This document shows, one piece after another, positions 39,199 through 48,901 of a DNA stretch of 64,000 bases. Made by a program: the position numbers and the translations under genes. The DNA comes from Luteibacter flocculans. GTDB lineage: Bacteria; Pseudomonadota; Gammaproteobacteria; Xanthomonadales; Rhodanobacteraceae. Each line of letters starts with the position of its first letter. Position 1 is the stretch's first letter. The notes beneath the pieces are model-generated. The model made no database searches. It was given only the letters and a program-made list of their open reading frames with translations, and was not told the origin of the DNA. Location: contig NZ_CP063231.1 of assembly GCF_023612255.1 (NCBI RefSeq), positions 3,330,001 through 3,394,000 on the forward strand, written 5' to 3'.

Positions 39199-39642
39199 TC
39201 AGTTGGGCTGCGTGTATCCGGGCAGTTCGCACTGCTTCATGATCGCGGCCTTGCGGGCGGGGTCTTCAGGCAGGTTGAAGCCCACCACGTAATACGTGGA
39301 CACCGGTTCCCCGGTGCGATTCACACCGGACGGCGCGTAACGGAAGTCCTTCACCGCGCTGACGCCGACCTGGGCGAGATCGCCCTCGGGCACTGTCTTG
39401 GCAGCCACCACGTTCTGCGGCAAGCCGTTGGAACCGATGAGATAGGTGACCGCGACGCAACCGGGCTGGTTGAGGTTCTTGCCCGTGTTGGGCACGTCGG
39501 CGTTGACCGAGGTGTTGGTCAGGGTCCAGTAGTTCGGGAGCCGGTCGGGCGCGACGCGGCGGGTGGTCTGCGCTGCCGCGGTGCCGGCGGCGAGGAGGAG
39601 GACGGCGGCCATAGCGCCGGTACGGAAGCTGATGCGAATCAT
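39199..39642 (-). CDS. Secreted TonB C-terminal-like domain protein
   Basis: 147 residues with GAGGGG before the ATG and a signal peptide (about 1-24, cleavage near AAA-Q). The mature part contains CVAVTYLIGSNGLPQNVVAA followed by VSAVKDFRYAPS, the strand-helix pattern of TonB C-terminal-like domains, but without the N-terminal anchor or proline-rich linker of TonB. Two Cys (one near position 61 and one near the C-terminus, KQCELPG) could pair. It lies between fba and pyk on the same strand. The function is unknown. Confidence 0.7.
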   Translation of the reverse strand: MIRISFRTGAMAAVLLLAAGTAAAQTTRRVAPDRLPNYWTLTNTSVNADVPNTGKNLNQPGCVAVTYLIGSNGLPQNVVAAKTVPEGDLAQVGVSAVKDFRYAPSGVNRTGEPVSTYYVVGFNLPEDPARKAAIMKQCELPGYTQPN

Positions 39643-39767
39643 GACGCCCCTCTTTGAATGACCAGGACGCCGAGTTTACCCCCGCCCGGGGATGCGGTGC
39701 GTGTGAAATCCTGCCATTGCTGTGTGGCGGCGCCTGACGAATCGCAGGAGCCGCCACACAAGGCGCT

Positions 39768-41237
39768 TTAAAGATCGCGCAGGCTGTCCGCGATGCCGTC
39801 GTCGCCGATCACCAGCAGCTTCAGCGTGTTGGTACCGCCGCCCCGGCCGATGTGGTCGCCGTGGGTAAGGATCACGCGGTCGCCCTTGGTCAACTTGCCC
39901 AGCGCGAACAGGTGCTGGAGCGCGGCGCGGGCCGTGTGCGCCGGATCGAGGTTGTTCTGGGCAAAGTCCACGGGCTGCACGTCGCGCAGCACCAGCATGC
40001 GGCGGCGTGCCACGTCCGACGGCGACATCGCGTAGATCGGCACGGCGAAACGGTAGCGCGAGAGCCACTGCGCGGTGGCGCCGGATTCGGTCAGGGCGAC
40101 GATGGCGCGCACGCCGACCTGAGCCGCCAGCAGCATCGCCGCGAGCGCAATGGCCTGATCGGAGCGATCGAGCGAGTGGGTGCCCGGACGCAGGTCGTCG
40201 CGCGGCTCGAACTGGCGCTCGGCACCGAGGCAGATACGGCGCATGGCCGCCACCGCCTTGTCCGGATGCGCGCCGGCTGCACTTTCCTGCGAAAGCATCA
40301 CGGCGTCGGTGCCGTCGATCACCGCATTGGCGACGTCGAGCACTTCGGCGCGAGTGGGAATGGGGGCCGACACCATCGACTGCAGCATCTGCGTCGCCGT
40401 GATCACCGAGCGGTTGCGCATGACCGATTCGCGAATGATCTTCTTCTGCAGGCCCGGAAGCTCGGCATCGCCGATCTCCACGCCGAGATCGCCGCGGGCT
40501 ACCATCACCACGTCCGACGCGTCGATGATCTCGCCGAGCACAGGAATCGCATCGGCACGCTCGATCTTGGAGACGATGGCGGCGTCGCCGCCCGCTTCGC
40601 GCAGGAGGCGGCGCGCCTCGTGCAGGTCTTCGGCCGAACGGACGAACGACACGGCAAGGAAATCCGCGCCCATCTCGGCGGCGAGCTTGATGTCGCTGCG
40701 GTCCTTGTCGGAGAGCGCGGCCACGCTGAGGCCGCCACCCTGGCGGTTGAGGCCCTTGCGGTCCGACAGACGGCCACCGATCGCGACCCGGCAACGGATC
40801 TCGCTGCCCACCACTTCGACCACCGCCATGGCGACGAGGCCATCATCCAGCAGCAGGATGTCGCCGGCCTTCACGTCCTTTGGCAGGTCGTAGTAGCTGA
40901 CACCCACGCGATGCTGGTCGCCCGGAGGGGCGTCGGGCCGGCAATCGAGCACGAAGTCGTCACCGGTCATGAGGTCGACCGGACCGCCGGCAAACTTCTC
41001 GATGCGGATCTTCGGGCCCTGCAGGTCGGCGAGGATGCCGACTTCGCGACCCACGGCATCTGCCGCGGCGCGCACCGCGTTGGCGCGCGCGCGGTGATCG
41101 TCCGGCTTGCCGTGCGACAGGTTGAGGCGAACGATATCCACGCCCTCCTCGAGAATCTTTTCGAGCATGCCCGGCGCATCGGTGGCAGGGCCGAGGGTGG
41201 CGACGATCTTGGTGCGGCGTACCTGGATATCGGTCAT
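39768..41237 (-). CDS. pyk: Pyruvate kinase
   Basis: 489 residues. Landmarks in order: TKIVATLGPATDAPGML, RLNLSHGKPDDH, the B domain, the catalytic SKIERADAIPVLGEI, MVARGDLGVEIGDAELP with metal-binding residues, and SVITATQMLQSM. The C-terminal effector domain follows (from about 355). It makes pyruvate and ATP from phosphoenolpyruvate. It is followed on the same strand by the TonB-like protein and fba, and preceded by the S1/P1 nuclease with a gap of only 35 bases. Confidence 0.96.
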   Translation of the reverse strand: MTDIQVRRTKIVATLGPATDAPGMLEKILEEGVDIVRLNLSHGKPDDHRARANAVRAAADAVGREVGILADLQGPKIRIEKFAGGPVDLMTGDDFVLDCRPDAPPGDQHRVGVSYYDLPKDVKAGDILLLDDGLVAMAVVEVVGSEIRCRVAIGGRLSDRKGLNRQGGGLSVAALSDKDRSDIKLAAEMGADFLAVSFVRSAEDLHEARRLLREAGGDAAIVSKIERADAIPVLGEIIDASDVVMVARGDLGVEIGDAELPGLQKKIIRESVMRNRSVITATQMLQSMVSAPIPTRAEVLDVANAVIDGTDAVMLSQESAAGAHPDKAVAAMRRICLGAERQFEPRDDLRPGTHSLDRSDQAIALAAMLLAAQVGVRAIVALTESGATAQWLSRYRFAVPIYAMSPSDVARRRMLVLRDVQPVDFAQNNLDPAHTARAALQHLFALGKLTKGDRVILTHGDHIGRGGGTNTLKLLVIGDDGIADSLRDL

Positions 41238-41272
41238 CGATAATTACCTTGTCGTGAATGCGAAGGCGCGGG

Positions 41273-42091
41273 TCAGTCCAGCGTCTTGTTCAATAGATCG
41301 GCGAGACGCTTTGCGGCCTCGCGCAGCCGCGTCTCGGCCACCGGCAGTTGCTTCGCCACATAGGCGTCGTCGATGCGGTGGGTGGCGGGGTAGAAACCGT
41401 TCGTTGCCACGATGTCGCAGGACTCTTCTGCCCACTGCGCATAGGGCGACTCGGAAGCGTTCGTGCGCGGCAGCTTCACGGGGCCCTCGGCCGCGAGTCG
41501 ATCTGCGTAGGCTTGCCACTTGAGATCGCGGGTGTAGAGCATCTGCGAGTCCCACACACGATGCAGGTTCGTGCCCTTGCCATCGAACTGCACCTGGTAC
41601 TCGTTGCCGCCCTTGTCGTCGCGGTTACCCGCGTGCAGCGGCTGATGCACGTCGCCCACGAAATGAACCACGAATTTCAGGGCCTCCGCACGCTCGGCAT
41701 CGGAGCGATGCCGGTCGCCGAGCACGGCGACGTACTTCTCCAGCCCGCCGACCACGCAGCGGCCATCGGCGCAGTCACGCGGCGGCACGTAGTGGCACTT
41801 GTCGTCGCGGATATCGACGTAATGCAGCGGCCCGGTCGCCTTGCCGAGGTCTTCCTTGCCAGGCATGTCGCGCAGGCGATCCGGCCAGCTCGCGATATCG
41901 GGAAGGGAGTCGTCACCGTCGGCCTTCAGCAGGCGACTGACCTCGGCGCGCGCGGCCGGGTCCAGTTGCCTCCAGGCCAGTTCGGCCACGATCCGGTGAC
42001 CGAGATCGCCCCAGGCATGGACGGTGGCAGCGAAAGGAGCGATGAGAAACAGCAGGACGGCGATGCTGCGGCGCTTCAGGGCGGGATTCAT
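41273..42091 (-). CDS. Secreted S1/P1 nuclease
   Basis: 272 residues from the ATG at 42091. The signal peptide ends AATVHA and the mature protein starts WGDLGHRIVAELAW: an N-terminal Trp and the following His are zinc ligands in this family, which supports both the start and the cleavage site. Further ligands are in LHYVDI, FVVHFVGDVHQPLHAGN and NLHRVWDSQML. The trinuclear-zinc enzyme degrades single-stranded DNA and RNA, probably for phosphate or nucleotide scavenging in the periplasm or outside. No strong ribosome site is visible before the ATG. It diverges from gap. Confidence 0.92.
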   Translation of the reverse strand: MNPALKRRSIAVLLFLIAPFAATVHAWGDLGHRIVAELAWRQLDPAARAEVSRLLKADGDDSLPDIASWPDRLRDMPGKEDLGKATGPLHYVDIRDDKCHYVPPRDCADGRCVVGGLEKYVAVLGDRHRSDAERAEALKFVVHFVGDVHQPLHAGNRDDKGGNEYQVQFDGKGTNLHRVWDSQMLYTRDLKWQAYADRLAAEGPVKLPRTNASESPYAQWAEESCDIVATNGFYPATHRIDDAYVAKQLPVAETRLREAAKRLADLLNKTLD

Positions 42092-42265
42092 GGGGACGGT
42101 AAACGTTTCCGGGCCGGACGAACGGCCAAGTGTGCCACAGCCTGACTGAGACACGGATGACATCTCGCGGCGGCGCAGCAAGCCCGGCCCCGCGACGTTC
42201 CGCTACCATGGGCGTCTGTGCCACCCGCTCCCCTTCTCGTCCGCCCATCCTTCCGGAGGCTAGCA

Positions 42266-43282
42266 ATGACCATCAAGGTCGCCATCAACGGTTACGGTCG
42301 CATCGGTCGCAACATCCTGCGTTCGCTCTACGAGTCGAAGAAGAACGGCCAGGATATCCAGATTGTCGCCGTCAACGACCTCGGCAACGCCGAGACCAAC
42401 GCCCACCTCACCCAGTACGACACGGCGCACGGCCGTTTCCCCGGTGACGTCTCGGTCGACGGTGGCGATCTGATCGTCAACGGCGATCGCATCAAGGTCT
42501 TTGCCGAGCGCGATCCGTCCAAGCTGCCGTGGGGCGAGCACGACGTCGACGTCGTCATGGAGTCCACCGGCTTCTTCACCTCCAAGGCCAAGGCCAGTGC
42601 GCACATTGCCGGTGGCGCCAAGAAGGTCATCATCTCGGCGCCTGGCGACAAGGACGTGGACGGTACCTTCGTCATGGGCGTCAACCACGACAAGCTGACC
42701 GCCCAGCACCAGGTGATCTCGAACGCGTCGTGCACCACCAACTGCCTCGCGCCGCTGGCCAAGGTCCTGCACGAGAAGATCGGTATCGTGCACGGTCTGA
42801 TGACCACGATTCACGCGTACACCAACGACCAGGTGCTGACCGACGTCTACCACTCGGACCTGCGCCGCGCCCGTAGCGCTACGCACAGCCAGATCCCGAC
42901 CAAGACCGGCGCTGCCGCTGCGGTCGGTCTCGTGCTGCCGGAGCTCAACGGCAAGCTCGACGGCTTCGCCATGCGCGTGCCGACGATCAACGTCTCGGTG
43001 GTCGATCTCACCTTCACGGCCGCACGCGCGACCACGAAGGAAGAAATCGACGCGGCCATCAACGAAGCCGCCAACGGCGCGCTCAAGGGCATCCTCTCGG
43101 TCAACACGCAGCCGCTGGTGTCGATCGACTTCAACCACAACCCGCACTCGTCGATCTACGACGCCACGCAGACGCGCGTCATGGAAGGCACGCTGGTGAA
43201 GGTGCTGTCGTGGTACGACAACGAGTGGGGCTTCTCGAACCGCATGCTCGACATGGCCAAGGCGCTCATGAGCGCCAAGTAA
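42266..43282 (+). CDS. gap: Glyceraldehyde-3-phosphate dehydrogenase, type I
   Basis: 338 residues from the ATG at 42266 (CCGGAGG upstream). NAD-binding [15 protein letters not shown], the catalytic Cys in [13 protein letters not shown], the His in [10 protein letters not shown] and the late [16 protein letters not shown] are all present. It oxidises glyceraldehyde-3-phosphate to 1,3-bisphosphoglycerate. A strong terminator follows directly, and the gene diverges from the nuclease across 174 bases that should hold its promoter. Confidence 0.97.
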   Translation: MTIKVAINGYGRIGRNILRSLYESKKNGQDIQIVAVNDLGNAETNAHLTQYDTAHGRFPGDVSVDGGDLIVNGDRIKVFAERDPSKLPWGEHDVDVVMESTGFFTSKAKASAHIAGGAKKVIISAPGDKDVDGTFVMGVNHDKLTAQHQVISNASCTTNCLAPLAKVLHEKIGIVHGLMTTIHAYTNDQVLTDVYHSDLRRARSATHSQIPTKTGAAAAVGLVLPELNGKLDGFAMRVPTINVSVVDLTFTAARATTKEEIDAAINEAANGALKGILSVNTQPLVSIDFNHNPHSSIYDATQTRVMEGTLVKVLSWYDNEWGFSNRMLDMAKALMSAK

Positions 43283-43315
43283 GCCGCGCTTACAACCGAA
43301 TAGGTACGGCCTCGG

Positions 43316-43344
43316 GGGGCCCGCAGCGATGCGGGCCCCTTTTT
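43316..43344 (+). terminator. Terminator of gap
   Basis: GGGGCCCGCA/TGCGGGCCCC, a ten-base-pair stem with a GCGA tetraloop, followed by five T. It ends about 60 bases after the gap stop and 20 bases before the next gene. Confidence 0.9.
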
Positions 43345-43364
43345 GTTTGCTCGGAGAACCCTTC

Positions 43365-43916
43365 ATGCGTCATCGCCTTTCTTCCGCCGCATGGCTCTGG
43401 CTTCTTCTGCCCTTGCCCGCCATGGCAACACCATGCACGTCGTCCAGCCCCACCACCGCGGAAATCATCTCTCAGGGACTGGGAGCGCCTTCCGTTCCGA
43501 TCGAACGACGCCGCGAGCTGACCGACAAGCTGCTCTGCTCCGCCCTGGCAGGTAACGTGGAAAGCCAGGAAGTGGCAGGTCTCCTTTACTACGCCGGACC
43601 CGCAAGGCACGGCAACGTGCTACCCCGCGATCTCTCCCGCGCCCGCCGTCTGCTGACTGCGGCAGCCAACCGCGGACGGCGCCATGCGATGCACGTACTG
43701 GCGGAGCTGGAACTGCTCGACGGCCACGCCTACGAGGCCGCACTGTGGACGCGCGTGGAGCACGAACTGCACGGGTCCGGCCACTCACCCGCGAACACGC
43801 TGCAGCGCCGGATCGAAGCAGGCGTGTCCCCCGACCAGCGACTCGATCGGGATGTGGCACTGAAGGTGCAAACCATCCGCGAGGCGATGCTGACCGACAT
43901 CACGCCATCGTCGTAG
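43365..43916 (+). CDS. Secreted Sel1/TPR-like protein, paralog 1
   Basis: 183 residues from the ATG at 43365 (GGAG eight bases upstream). Signal peptide about 1-22, cleavage near AMA-T. The mature part has a Cys near its start, then RELTDKLLCSALAGNVESQE, LLYYAGPARHGNVLPRDLSR and RRLLTAAANRGRRHAMHVLA, which resemble short Sel1-like helical repeats. The next gene shows the same order of elements. No enzymatic motif is visible. A periplasmic or exported scaffold protein is the best guess. Confidence 0.68.
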   Translation: MRHRLSSAAWLWLLLPLPAMATPCTSSSPTTAEIISQGLGAPSVPIERRRELTDKLLCSALAGNVESQEVAGLLYYAGPARHGNVLPRDLSRARRLLTAAANRGRRHAMHVLAELELLDGHAYEAALWTRVEHELHGSGHSPANTLQRRIEAGVSPDQRLDRDVALKVQTIREAMLTDITPSS

Positions 43917-43937
43917 ACGAGCGACACTGGCATCATG

Positions 43938-43959
43938 AAGGCCCGCACGTGCGGGCCTT
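43938..43959 (+). terminator. Palindromic terminator between paralogs
   Basis: AAGGCCCGCA followed by CGTGCGGGCCTT forms a perfect 22-base palindrome, then TTCTTCGT. It can fold as a hairpin with a small loop and would separate the two paralogous genes into different transcripts, with some read-through likely. Confidence 0.6.
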
Positions 43960-43971
43960 CTTCGTCTCCGG

Positions 43972-44868
43972 ATGACTCGAATGTTCAGACGCTCGATCGC
44001 GATCGTTTGCCTGCTGCTCGCCGCCCCTATCGGGGTTCTCGCCGCCGATTGCCCCACGACTCTCCCTCGCACGGGAGAACTGATCGGTCGCGGGCTACTG
44101 GATGCCGCCACGCCGGATGCCGGGCGCGAACGGCTCGGCAAGCTGCTGCTCTGTTCCGCCGTGGCGGGCAACGCAGTCAGCCAGGAAATCGCCGGATCGC
44201 TCTACCGCTGGGGCCCACGACATCCTGCGCACGTGTTTGCGGAAGATCACGACCGGGCACGCGACCTCCTTACGGCCGCAGCCGGACACGGGCGCACCAG
44301 CGCCATGCTCAAGCTCGCGGAACTCGAACTGGCCGACGGCCACGCGCACGAAGCGCTGGTCTGGACACAAGTGGAAGGCGTGTTCTATCGCCGGCTGACT
44401 AACCGCGACGATGACGGCGACTCGTTGGTAGGTGCCGGCTATTACACGATGCTGTTGAAGCGCGCGATGGACGCCGTGAGTTCTTACGATGCGAACGCGC
44501 TGCAAACCGAGGTCGATGCGCGCGTGGCGGCATTGGACAGGCAAATAGCCGCGCAGCCTGCTTCCACAAAGAACGCTGGCCGCCTGGGCACACCGAAGAT
44601 TCCGCCACAGCAGCATGTCAGGAACGCTTCGCCGACCGAGCTGAATCAGGGCGCGTATGCGCAGTATTTCGTGGAGATCGGCCCCGATGGGCGCGCGCGA
44701 CGCAGTTGGATGATCGACGCCTATCCTGATCCTGGCAGCGGCCTACGCATCGGACGGGTAGTGCCGCAGATCCGCTGGAGCGAAGCTCCCGCGGGCGACC
44801 AGGACATGCGCTATGCCCTGGTGCCGGTAAGCATGGGAAGCCTGCGCAAGACGGTTCACCTGCAATAG
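43972..44868 (+). CDS. Secreted Sel1/TPR-like protein, paralog 2 with C-terminal extension
   Basis: 298 residues from 43972; an ATG at 43981 is an equally possible start. Signal peptide FRRSIAIVCLLLAAPIGVLA cleaved before ADC. The first 170 residues parallel the preceding protein: Cys at the mature start, RLGKLLLCSAVAGNAVSQEI, SLYRWGPRHPAHVFAEDHDR and DLLTAAAGHGRTSAMLKLAE. A further 130 residues (AYAQYFVEIGPDGRARRSWM, then PDPGSGLRIGRVVPQIRW) resemble a TonB C-terminal-like or related beta-rich domain. Role unknown. Confidence 0.68.
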   Translation: MTRMFRRSIAIVCLLLAAPIGVLAADCPTTLPRTGELIGRGLLDAATPDAGRERLGKLLLCSAVAGNAVSQEIAGSLYRWGPRHPAHVFAEDHDRARDLLTAAAGHGRTSAMLKLAELELADGHAHEALVWTQVEGVFYRRLTNRDDDGDSLVGAGYYTMLLKRAMDAVSSYDANALQTEVDARVAALDRQIAAQPASTKNAGRLGTPKIPPQQHVRNASPTELNQGAYAQYFVEIGPDGRARRSWMIDAYPDPGSGLRIGRVVPQIRWSEAPAGDQDMRYALVPVSMGSLRKTVHLQ

Positions 44869-44884
44869 GGACCGTCAGCGTCGG

Positions 44885-45865
44885 TCAGCCCTGCACGATC
44901 GCCTGTTCGATCGCGCCGAAGATCGACGCACCGCTCGCATCCGTAACGTCGATGCGCACGGTGTCGCCGAACGAAAGGAACGGCGTAGACGCCTTGCCGT
45001 CGCGCAAGGTTTCCACGGTGCGTTGCTCGGCGAGGCAGGAGGCGCCCTTGGAGGTGTCCTCGTTGGCGATCGTGCCGGAGCCCACCAGCGTGCCCGCCGT
45101 GAGCGGGCGGGTCTTGGCAACGTGGGCCACGAGCTGCGCGAAGTCGAACTGCATGTCCACGCCGCACTCGGCTTCGCCGAACCACTTGCCATTGATCCAT
45201 GTGCGCATCGGCAGGTGCAGTTTCTCGTCGCGCCACGCATCGCCGAGTTCGTCGGGCGTAACGAAGACCGGTGACAACGCCGAGCGCGGCTTCGACTGCA
45301 GGAAACCGAAGCCCTTCGCCAGTTCGGCGGGGATGAGGCCGCGCAGCGAGACGTCGTTGACCAGACCCACGAGCTGGATGTGCTCAGCGGCCTGCGCCGG
45401 CGTGACGCCCATGGGGACGTCATCGGTGACGACGAGCACTTCGGCTTCCAGGTCGATGCCGAACGCTTCGCTCGACACCACGACCGGGTCGCGCGGCCCG
45501 AGGAAACCTGCGCTCGTCGCCTGGTACATCAGCGGGTCGGTGTAGAACGACGCCGGCACCTCTGCGCCACGCGCACGGCGCACGCGTTCGACGTGCGGAA
45601 GATACGCACTGCCGTCCACGAATTCGTACGCACGCGGCAGCGGCGCGGCGAGTTTGGTCACGTCGAGGTCGAAGGCGCCTTCTGCCCTGCCCTCGGCCAG
45701 GTCTTCCGACAAGGCGTTGAGTCGCGGGGCCACCGAACGCCAGTCGTCCAAGGCCGCCTGCAGCGTCGGCGCGATGTCGCCCGCCTTCACGGCGCGCGTG
45801 AGATCGCGGTTGACGACGATGAGCGTGCCGTCGCGGCCGCCCTCCTTCAGCGAAGCGAGTTTCAT
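44885..45865 (-). CDS. Fumarylacetoacetate hydrolase family protein
   Basis: 326 residues from the ATG at 45865 (AAGGAA upstream); the ORF is open much further but reads through hmgA in another frame. Family residues: DGSAYLPHVERVRRARG, DLEAEVLVVTDDVPMG, IQLVGLVNDVSLRGL and TAGTLVGSGTIANEDTSKG. It lies 14 bases downstream of hmgA in the hppD-hmgA-fah order, so it is the expected last enzyme of tyrosine breakdown (fumarylacetoacetate to fumarate and acetoacetate), though it is shorter than the classic 420-residue FahA. Confidence 0.9.
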   Translation of the reverse strand: MKLASLKEGGRDGTLIVVNRDLTRAVKAGDIAPTLQAALDDWRSVAPRLNALSEDLAEGRAEGAFDLDVTKLAAPLPRAYEFVDGSAYLPHVERVRRARGAEVPASFYTDPLMYQATSAGFLGPRDPVVVSSEAFGIDLEAEVLVVTDDVPMGVTPAQAAEHIQLVGLVNDVSLRGLIPAELAKGFGFLQSKPRSALSPVFVTPDELGDAWRDEKLHLPMRTWINGKWFGEAECGVDMQFDFAQLVAHVAKTRPLTAGTLVGSGTIANEDTSKGASCLAEQRTVETLRDGKASTPFLSFGDTVRIDVTDASGASIFGAIEQAIVQG

Positions 45866-45879
45866 GCAGTTCCTTTTCG

Positions 45880-47190
45880 TCAGTCGGCTGACGGATCGAA
45901 GTGTTTCGCGAGATCGCGCCAGCACTCGTAGTAATCGCCTTGCAGGCCCGGCGAAGCGAGTGCCTGCCGCACCGGTCGGATCACCTTGCGCGTCTCGAAC
46001 ATGAAGGCCATGGTGCCTACGATGTGGTCGGGATGCGAGGTGTCGGCGCCGGACGCCTTCTCGAAGCTGGCCGCATCCGGACCGTGCCCGCTCATGCAGT
46101 TGTGCAGGCTCGATCCGCCCGGCACGAAGCCACCGGCCTTGGCATCGTACGCGCCGTCGATCAGCCCCATGAATTCGCTGGCGACGTTGCGATGGAAATA
46201 CGGCGGCCGGAACGTGTGCTCCGCCACCAGCCAGCGCGGCGGGAAGATCACGAAGTCCATGTTCGCCACGCCGGGCGTATCGCTCGCCGAGGTCAGCACG
46301 GTGAAGATCGACGGGTCCGGATGGTCCACGGCGATCGAACCGATCGTGTTGAAGCGGCGCAGGTCGTATTTGTACGGCGCGTAGTTGCCATGCCAAGCAA
46401 CGACATCGAGCGGCGAATGATCGATCGTCGCCTGCCATAGCTCGCCCTGAAACTTCGCCACCAGAGCGAAATCGCCATCGAGGTCTTCGTACGCCGCCAC
46501 GGGCGTGAGGAAGTCGCGCGGGTGAGCAAGCCCGTTCGCGCCGATGGGACCGAGGTCGGGCAGATACAGCGGCGCACCGAAATTCTCTGCCACGTAACCG
46601 CGTGCGTGCCCGTCCGGCAGCTCCACGAGGAACCGGATACCGCGCGGCACGACCGCGATTTCCAGCGGCTCGACGTCGAGCACGCCGAGTTCGGTGCGAA
46701 TCCGCAGCCGCCCCTGTTGCGGCACGATCAATAGCTCGCCGTCGGCATCGTAGAAATAACGCCCGCTCATCGAGCGGTTGGCGGCGTACAGATGGATACC
46801 GACACCGGCCTGTTCTGCCGCGCCGCCATTGCCTGCCATGGTGAACAGACCATCGAGGAAATCGACCGGCTGCACCGGCATCGCGAGCGGATCCCAGCGC
46901 AACTGGTTGGGTGTGGCGGGCGCTTCGTCGAAGCGATTGTGGAATGTGCCCGGCGCCAGTTCGGTAAACGGCGAATGCTGTGCTGCGGGTCGGATGCGGT
47001 ACAGCCAACTGCGCCGATTGCGGTGGCGCGGCGCAGTAAACGCGCTGCCGGACAGCTGCTCGGCGTAAAGACCCTTCGCGACGCGCTGCGGCGAATTCTG
47101 GCCGGTCGGCAGCACGCCTGCTACCGCCTCGGTGGCGAACTCGTTACCGAAGCCGCTCTGGTAACCACGGGTATCGTCGGTGTGGCTCAT
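45880..47190 (-). CDS. hmgA: Homogentisate 1,2-dioxygenase
   Basis: 436 residues from the ATG at 47190 (AAGGAT upstream). Signature elements: [51 protein letters not shown], and the iron ligands in the segments ending [20 protein letters not shown] and [17 protein letters not shown]. It opens the ring of homogentisate to maleylacetoacetate with a non-haem iron. It is placed between hppD upstream and the hydrolase downstream in the same direction. Confidence 0.96.
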   Translation of the reverse strand: MSHTDDTRGYQSGFGNEFATEAVAGVLPTGQNSPQRVAKGLYAEQLSGSAFTAPRHRNRRSWLYRIRPAAQHSPFTELAPGTFHNRFDEAPATPNQLRWDPLAMPVQPVDFLDGLFTMAGNGGAAEQAGVGIHLYAANRSMSGRYFYDADGELLIVPQQGRLRIRTELGVLDVEPLEIAVVPRGIRFLVELPDGHARGYVAENFGAPLYLPDLGPIGANGLAHPRDFLTPVAAYEDLDGDFALVAKFQGELWQATIDHSPLDVVAWHGNYAPYKYDLRRFNTIGSIAVDHPDPSIFTVLTSASDTPGVANMDFVIFPPRWLVAEHTFRPPYFHRNVASEFMGLIDGAYDAKAGGFVPGGSSLHNCMSGHGPDAASFEKASGADTSHPDHIVGTMAFMFETRKVIRPVRQALASPGLQGDYYECWRDLAKHFDPSAD

Positions 47191-47272
47191 CGGGGTGATC
47201 CTTGAGATGAACGCATCGCGGCGCGGCCCTTCGTGGGTCCGCGCCGCGCTTATCCTAGCGTTGCCGGTACGG

Positions 47273-48361
47273 TCAGAGCACGCCGCGGCGCATCTGATCG
47301 CGTTCGATGGACTCGAACAGGGCCTTGAAGTTGCCGTTGCCGAAGCCTTCATTGCCCTTGCGCTGGATGATCTCGAAGAAGATCGGGCCGACGTTGTTCT
47401 GGGTGAAGATCTGCAGCAGCAGCTTCGTCTTGGTTTCGTCGTCCGCGTCGATCAGCAGCTTGTTCTCGCGCAGGCGCGGCACGTCCTCGCCATGGTTCGG
47501 CACGCGCTCGTCGATCACTTCGTAATAGGTATCCGGCGTGTCGAGAAACGCGACGTTCTGCGCGCGCATGGCTTCCACCGAGTCGTAGATATTGTCGGTG
47601 AACAGCGCGATGTGCTGGATGCCCTCGCCCTTGTACTCGCGGAGATACTCGTTGATCTGCGACTTCTCATCCGACGACTCATTGAGCGGAATGCGCACGA
47701 GGCCGTCCGGTGCGGTCATGGCCTTGGAAACCAGGCCCGTCTTCGCGCCCTTGATGTCGAAGTAGCGGATCTCGCGGAAATTGAAGAGGCGCTCGTAGTA
47801 CTCCGACCACTTCTCCATGTTGCCGAACTCGAGGTTGTGCGTGAGGTGGTCGATGAAGGTCAGCCCGAAGCCCTTGGGACGACGATCCACGCCCGGCAGC
47901 CACTCGAACTCGGCCTCGTACGCCTCGCCCTTGGCGCCATAAGTGTCGATCAGATAAAGCGCCGCGCCACCGATGCCTTCGATCGTCGGCACCTGCAGGG
48001 CCAGCGTTTCGGGCTTGTGCGCGATCTTCGTCGCGCCATTGGACAGCGCCGTCGCCTGCACGTCCGTCGCCGGGCGATTGAAACGGATGGCGAAGCCACA
48101 CGCCGACGGGCCGTGCTTGGCTGCGAAGTCCGCGGCGAAGGAACCGGATTCCTCGTTCACCAGGAAATTGCAGTCGCCCTGGCGGTACAGGGTGATCTTC
48201 TTCGTCTTGTGCCGCGCCACGGCCGTGAAGCCCAGGCGCGGGAACAGGTTGTGCAGGAGAGCCGCATCCGGCGCAGCGAATTCGACGAATTCGAAGCCAT
48301 CGACGCCTTGAGGGTTCTCGAAGGTGGTGACTTCCATACCGATATTGGGCTGGGCGCTCAT
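47273..48361 (-). CDS. hppD: 4-hydroxyphenylpyruvate dioxygenase
   Basis: 362 residues, two vicinal-oxygen-chelate domains. The C-terminal iron site is complete: His in [14 protein letters not shown], His in [15 protein letters not shown] and Glu in [21 protein letters not shown] ending. It converts 4-hydroxyphenylpyruvate to homogentisate, the entry into the hmgA step. It is the first gene of the leftward tyrosine operon and has a recognisable promoter with an embedded palindrome facing a divergent MarR gene. Confidence 0.96.
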   Translation of the reverse strand: MSAQPNIGMEVTTFENPQGVDGFEFVEFAAPDAALLHNLFPRLGFTAVARHKTKKITLYRQGDCNFLVNEESGSFAADFAAKHGPSACGFAIRFNRPATDVQATALSNGATKIAHKPETLALQVPTIEGIGGAALYLIDTYGAKGEAYEAEFEWLPGVDRRPKGFGLTFIDHLTHNLEFGNMEKWSEYYERLFNFREIRYFDIKGAKTGLVSKAMTAPDGLVRIPLNESSDEKSQINEYLREYKGEGIQHIALFTDNIYDSVEAMRAQNVAFLDTPDTYYEVIDERVPNHGEDVPRLRENKLLIDADDETKTKLLLQIFTQNNVGPIFFEIIQRKGNEGFGNGNFKALFESIERDQMRRGVL

Positions 48362-48408
48362 GGGCGATACTCCTGGGGTCGGGGGCGGCTTGCGCCGTTT
48401 ACCCGCCC

Positions 48409-48437
48409 CTTATAGTTTCAGTTGTAACCATTTGCAA
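48409..48437 (-). promoter_or_regulatory. hppD promoter with candidate MarR operator
   Basis: On the minus strand -35 TTGCAA (48437-48432) and -10 TATAAG (48414-48409) are separated by exactly 17 bases. The spacer contains an imperfect dyad GTTNCANNTGNAAC (48415-48428), the kind of 14-base palindrome bound by MarR-type dimers. Binding there would block the hppD promoter, and the location is only about 30 bases before the MarR ATG, so autoregulation is possible. Confidence 0.65.
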
Positions 48438-48450
48438 GGATTCGCGCAGC

Positions 48451-48900
48451 ATGATCACCGACACCGTCCCCGCCCATGCCCCGCTGGAGTTGGAGCGCTT
48501 CCTGCCCTATCGCCTGTCGATCCTGTCGAATACGGTCAGCCAGTCGATCGCCACGGAATATCAGGACCGATTCGAACTCAGCATGACGGAATGGCGCGTG
48601 ATGACGATCCTCGCCCGCTTTCCGGAGGTTTCGGCGCGGGAAGTGGTCGAGCGCACGGCCATGGACAAGGTGGCGGTGAGCCGCGCCGTGGCGCGGCTGG
48701 TCGAAGCGGGACGAGTGGATCGCAGCACGCACGGCGGCGACAAGCGCCGCTCCGTGCTGAAACTGTCCGAGGCGGGCTGGGCTATCCACGACGAGGTGGC
48801 GCCCCTGGCACGAGCCCACGAGCGCGATCTGCTGGCAAAGCTGGACGAAGCGGAACGCGTGCAGCTCGACCGCATCCTGGACAAGCTGCTGGGGCCATGA
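48451..48900 (+). CDS. MarR family transcriptional regulator of tyrosine catabolism
   Basis: 149 residues with the MarR winged helix: SMTEWRVMTILARFPEVSAR, VVERTAMDKVAVSRAVARLV as recognition helix region, and the wing STHGGDKRRSVLKLSEAG. It diverges from hppD with a 90-base gap containing the promoter and dyad described above, so it is the probable local repressor of the pathway, with an aromatic intermediate as likely effector. The regulated genes are inferred from position. Confidence 0.9.
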   Translation: MITDTVPAHAPLELERFLPYRLSILSNTVSQSIATEYQDRFELSMTEWRVMTILARFPEVSAREVVERTAMDKVAVSRAVARLVEAGRVDRSTHGGDKRRSVLKLSEAGWAIHDEVAPLARAHERDLLAKLDEAERVQLDRILDKLLGP

Positions 48901-48901
48901 G

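Noticed and set aside
39852-41243. 463-codon plus-strand frame across pyruvate kinase
   Set aside because: Antisense shadow; His/Arg/Val-rich with no domain pattern.
44885-47008. 707-codon version of the fumarylacetoacetate hydrolase gene
   Set aside because: The upstream half is hmgA read in the wrong frame; the proper start with ribosome site is at 45865.
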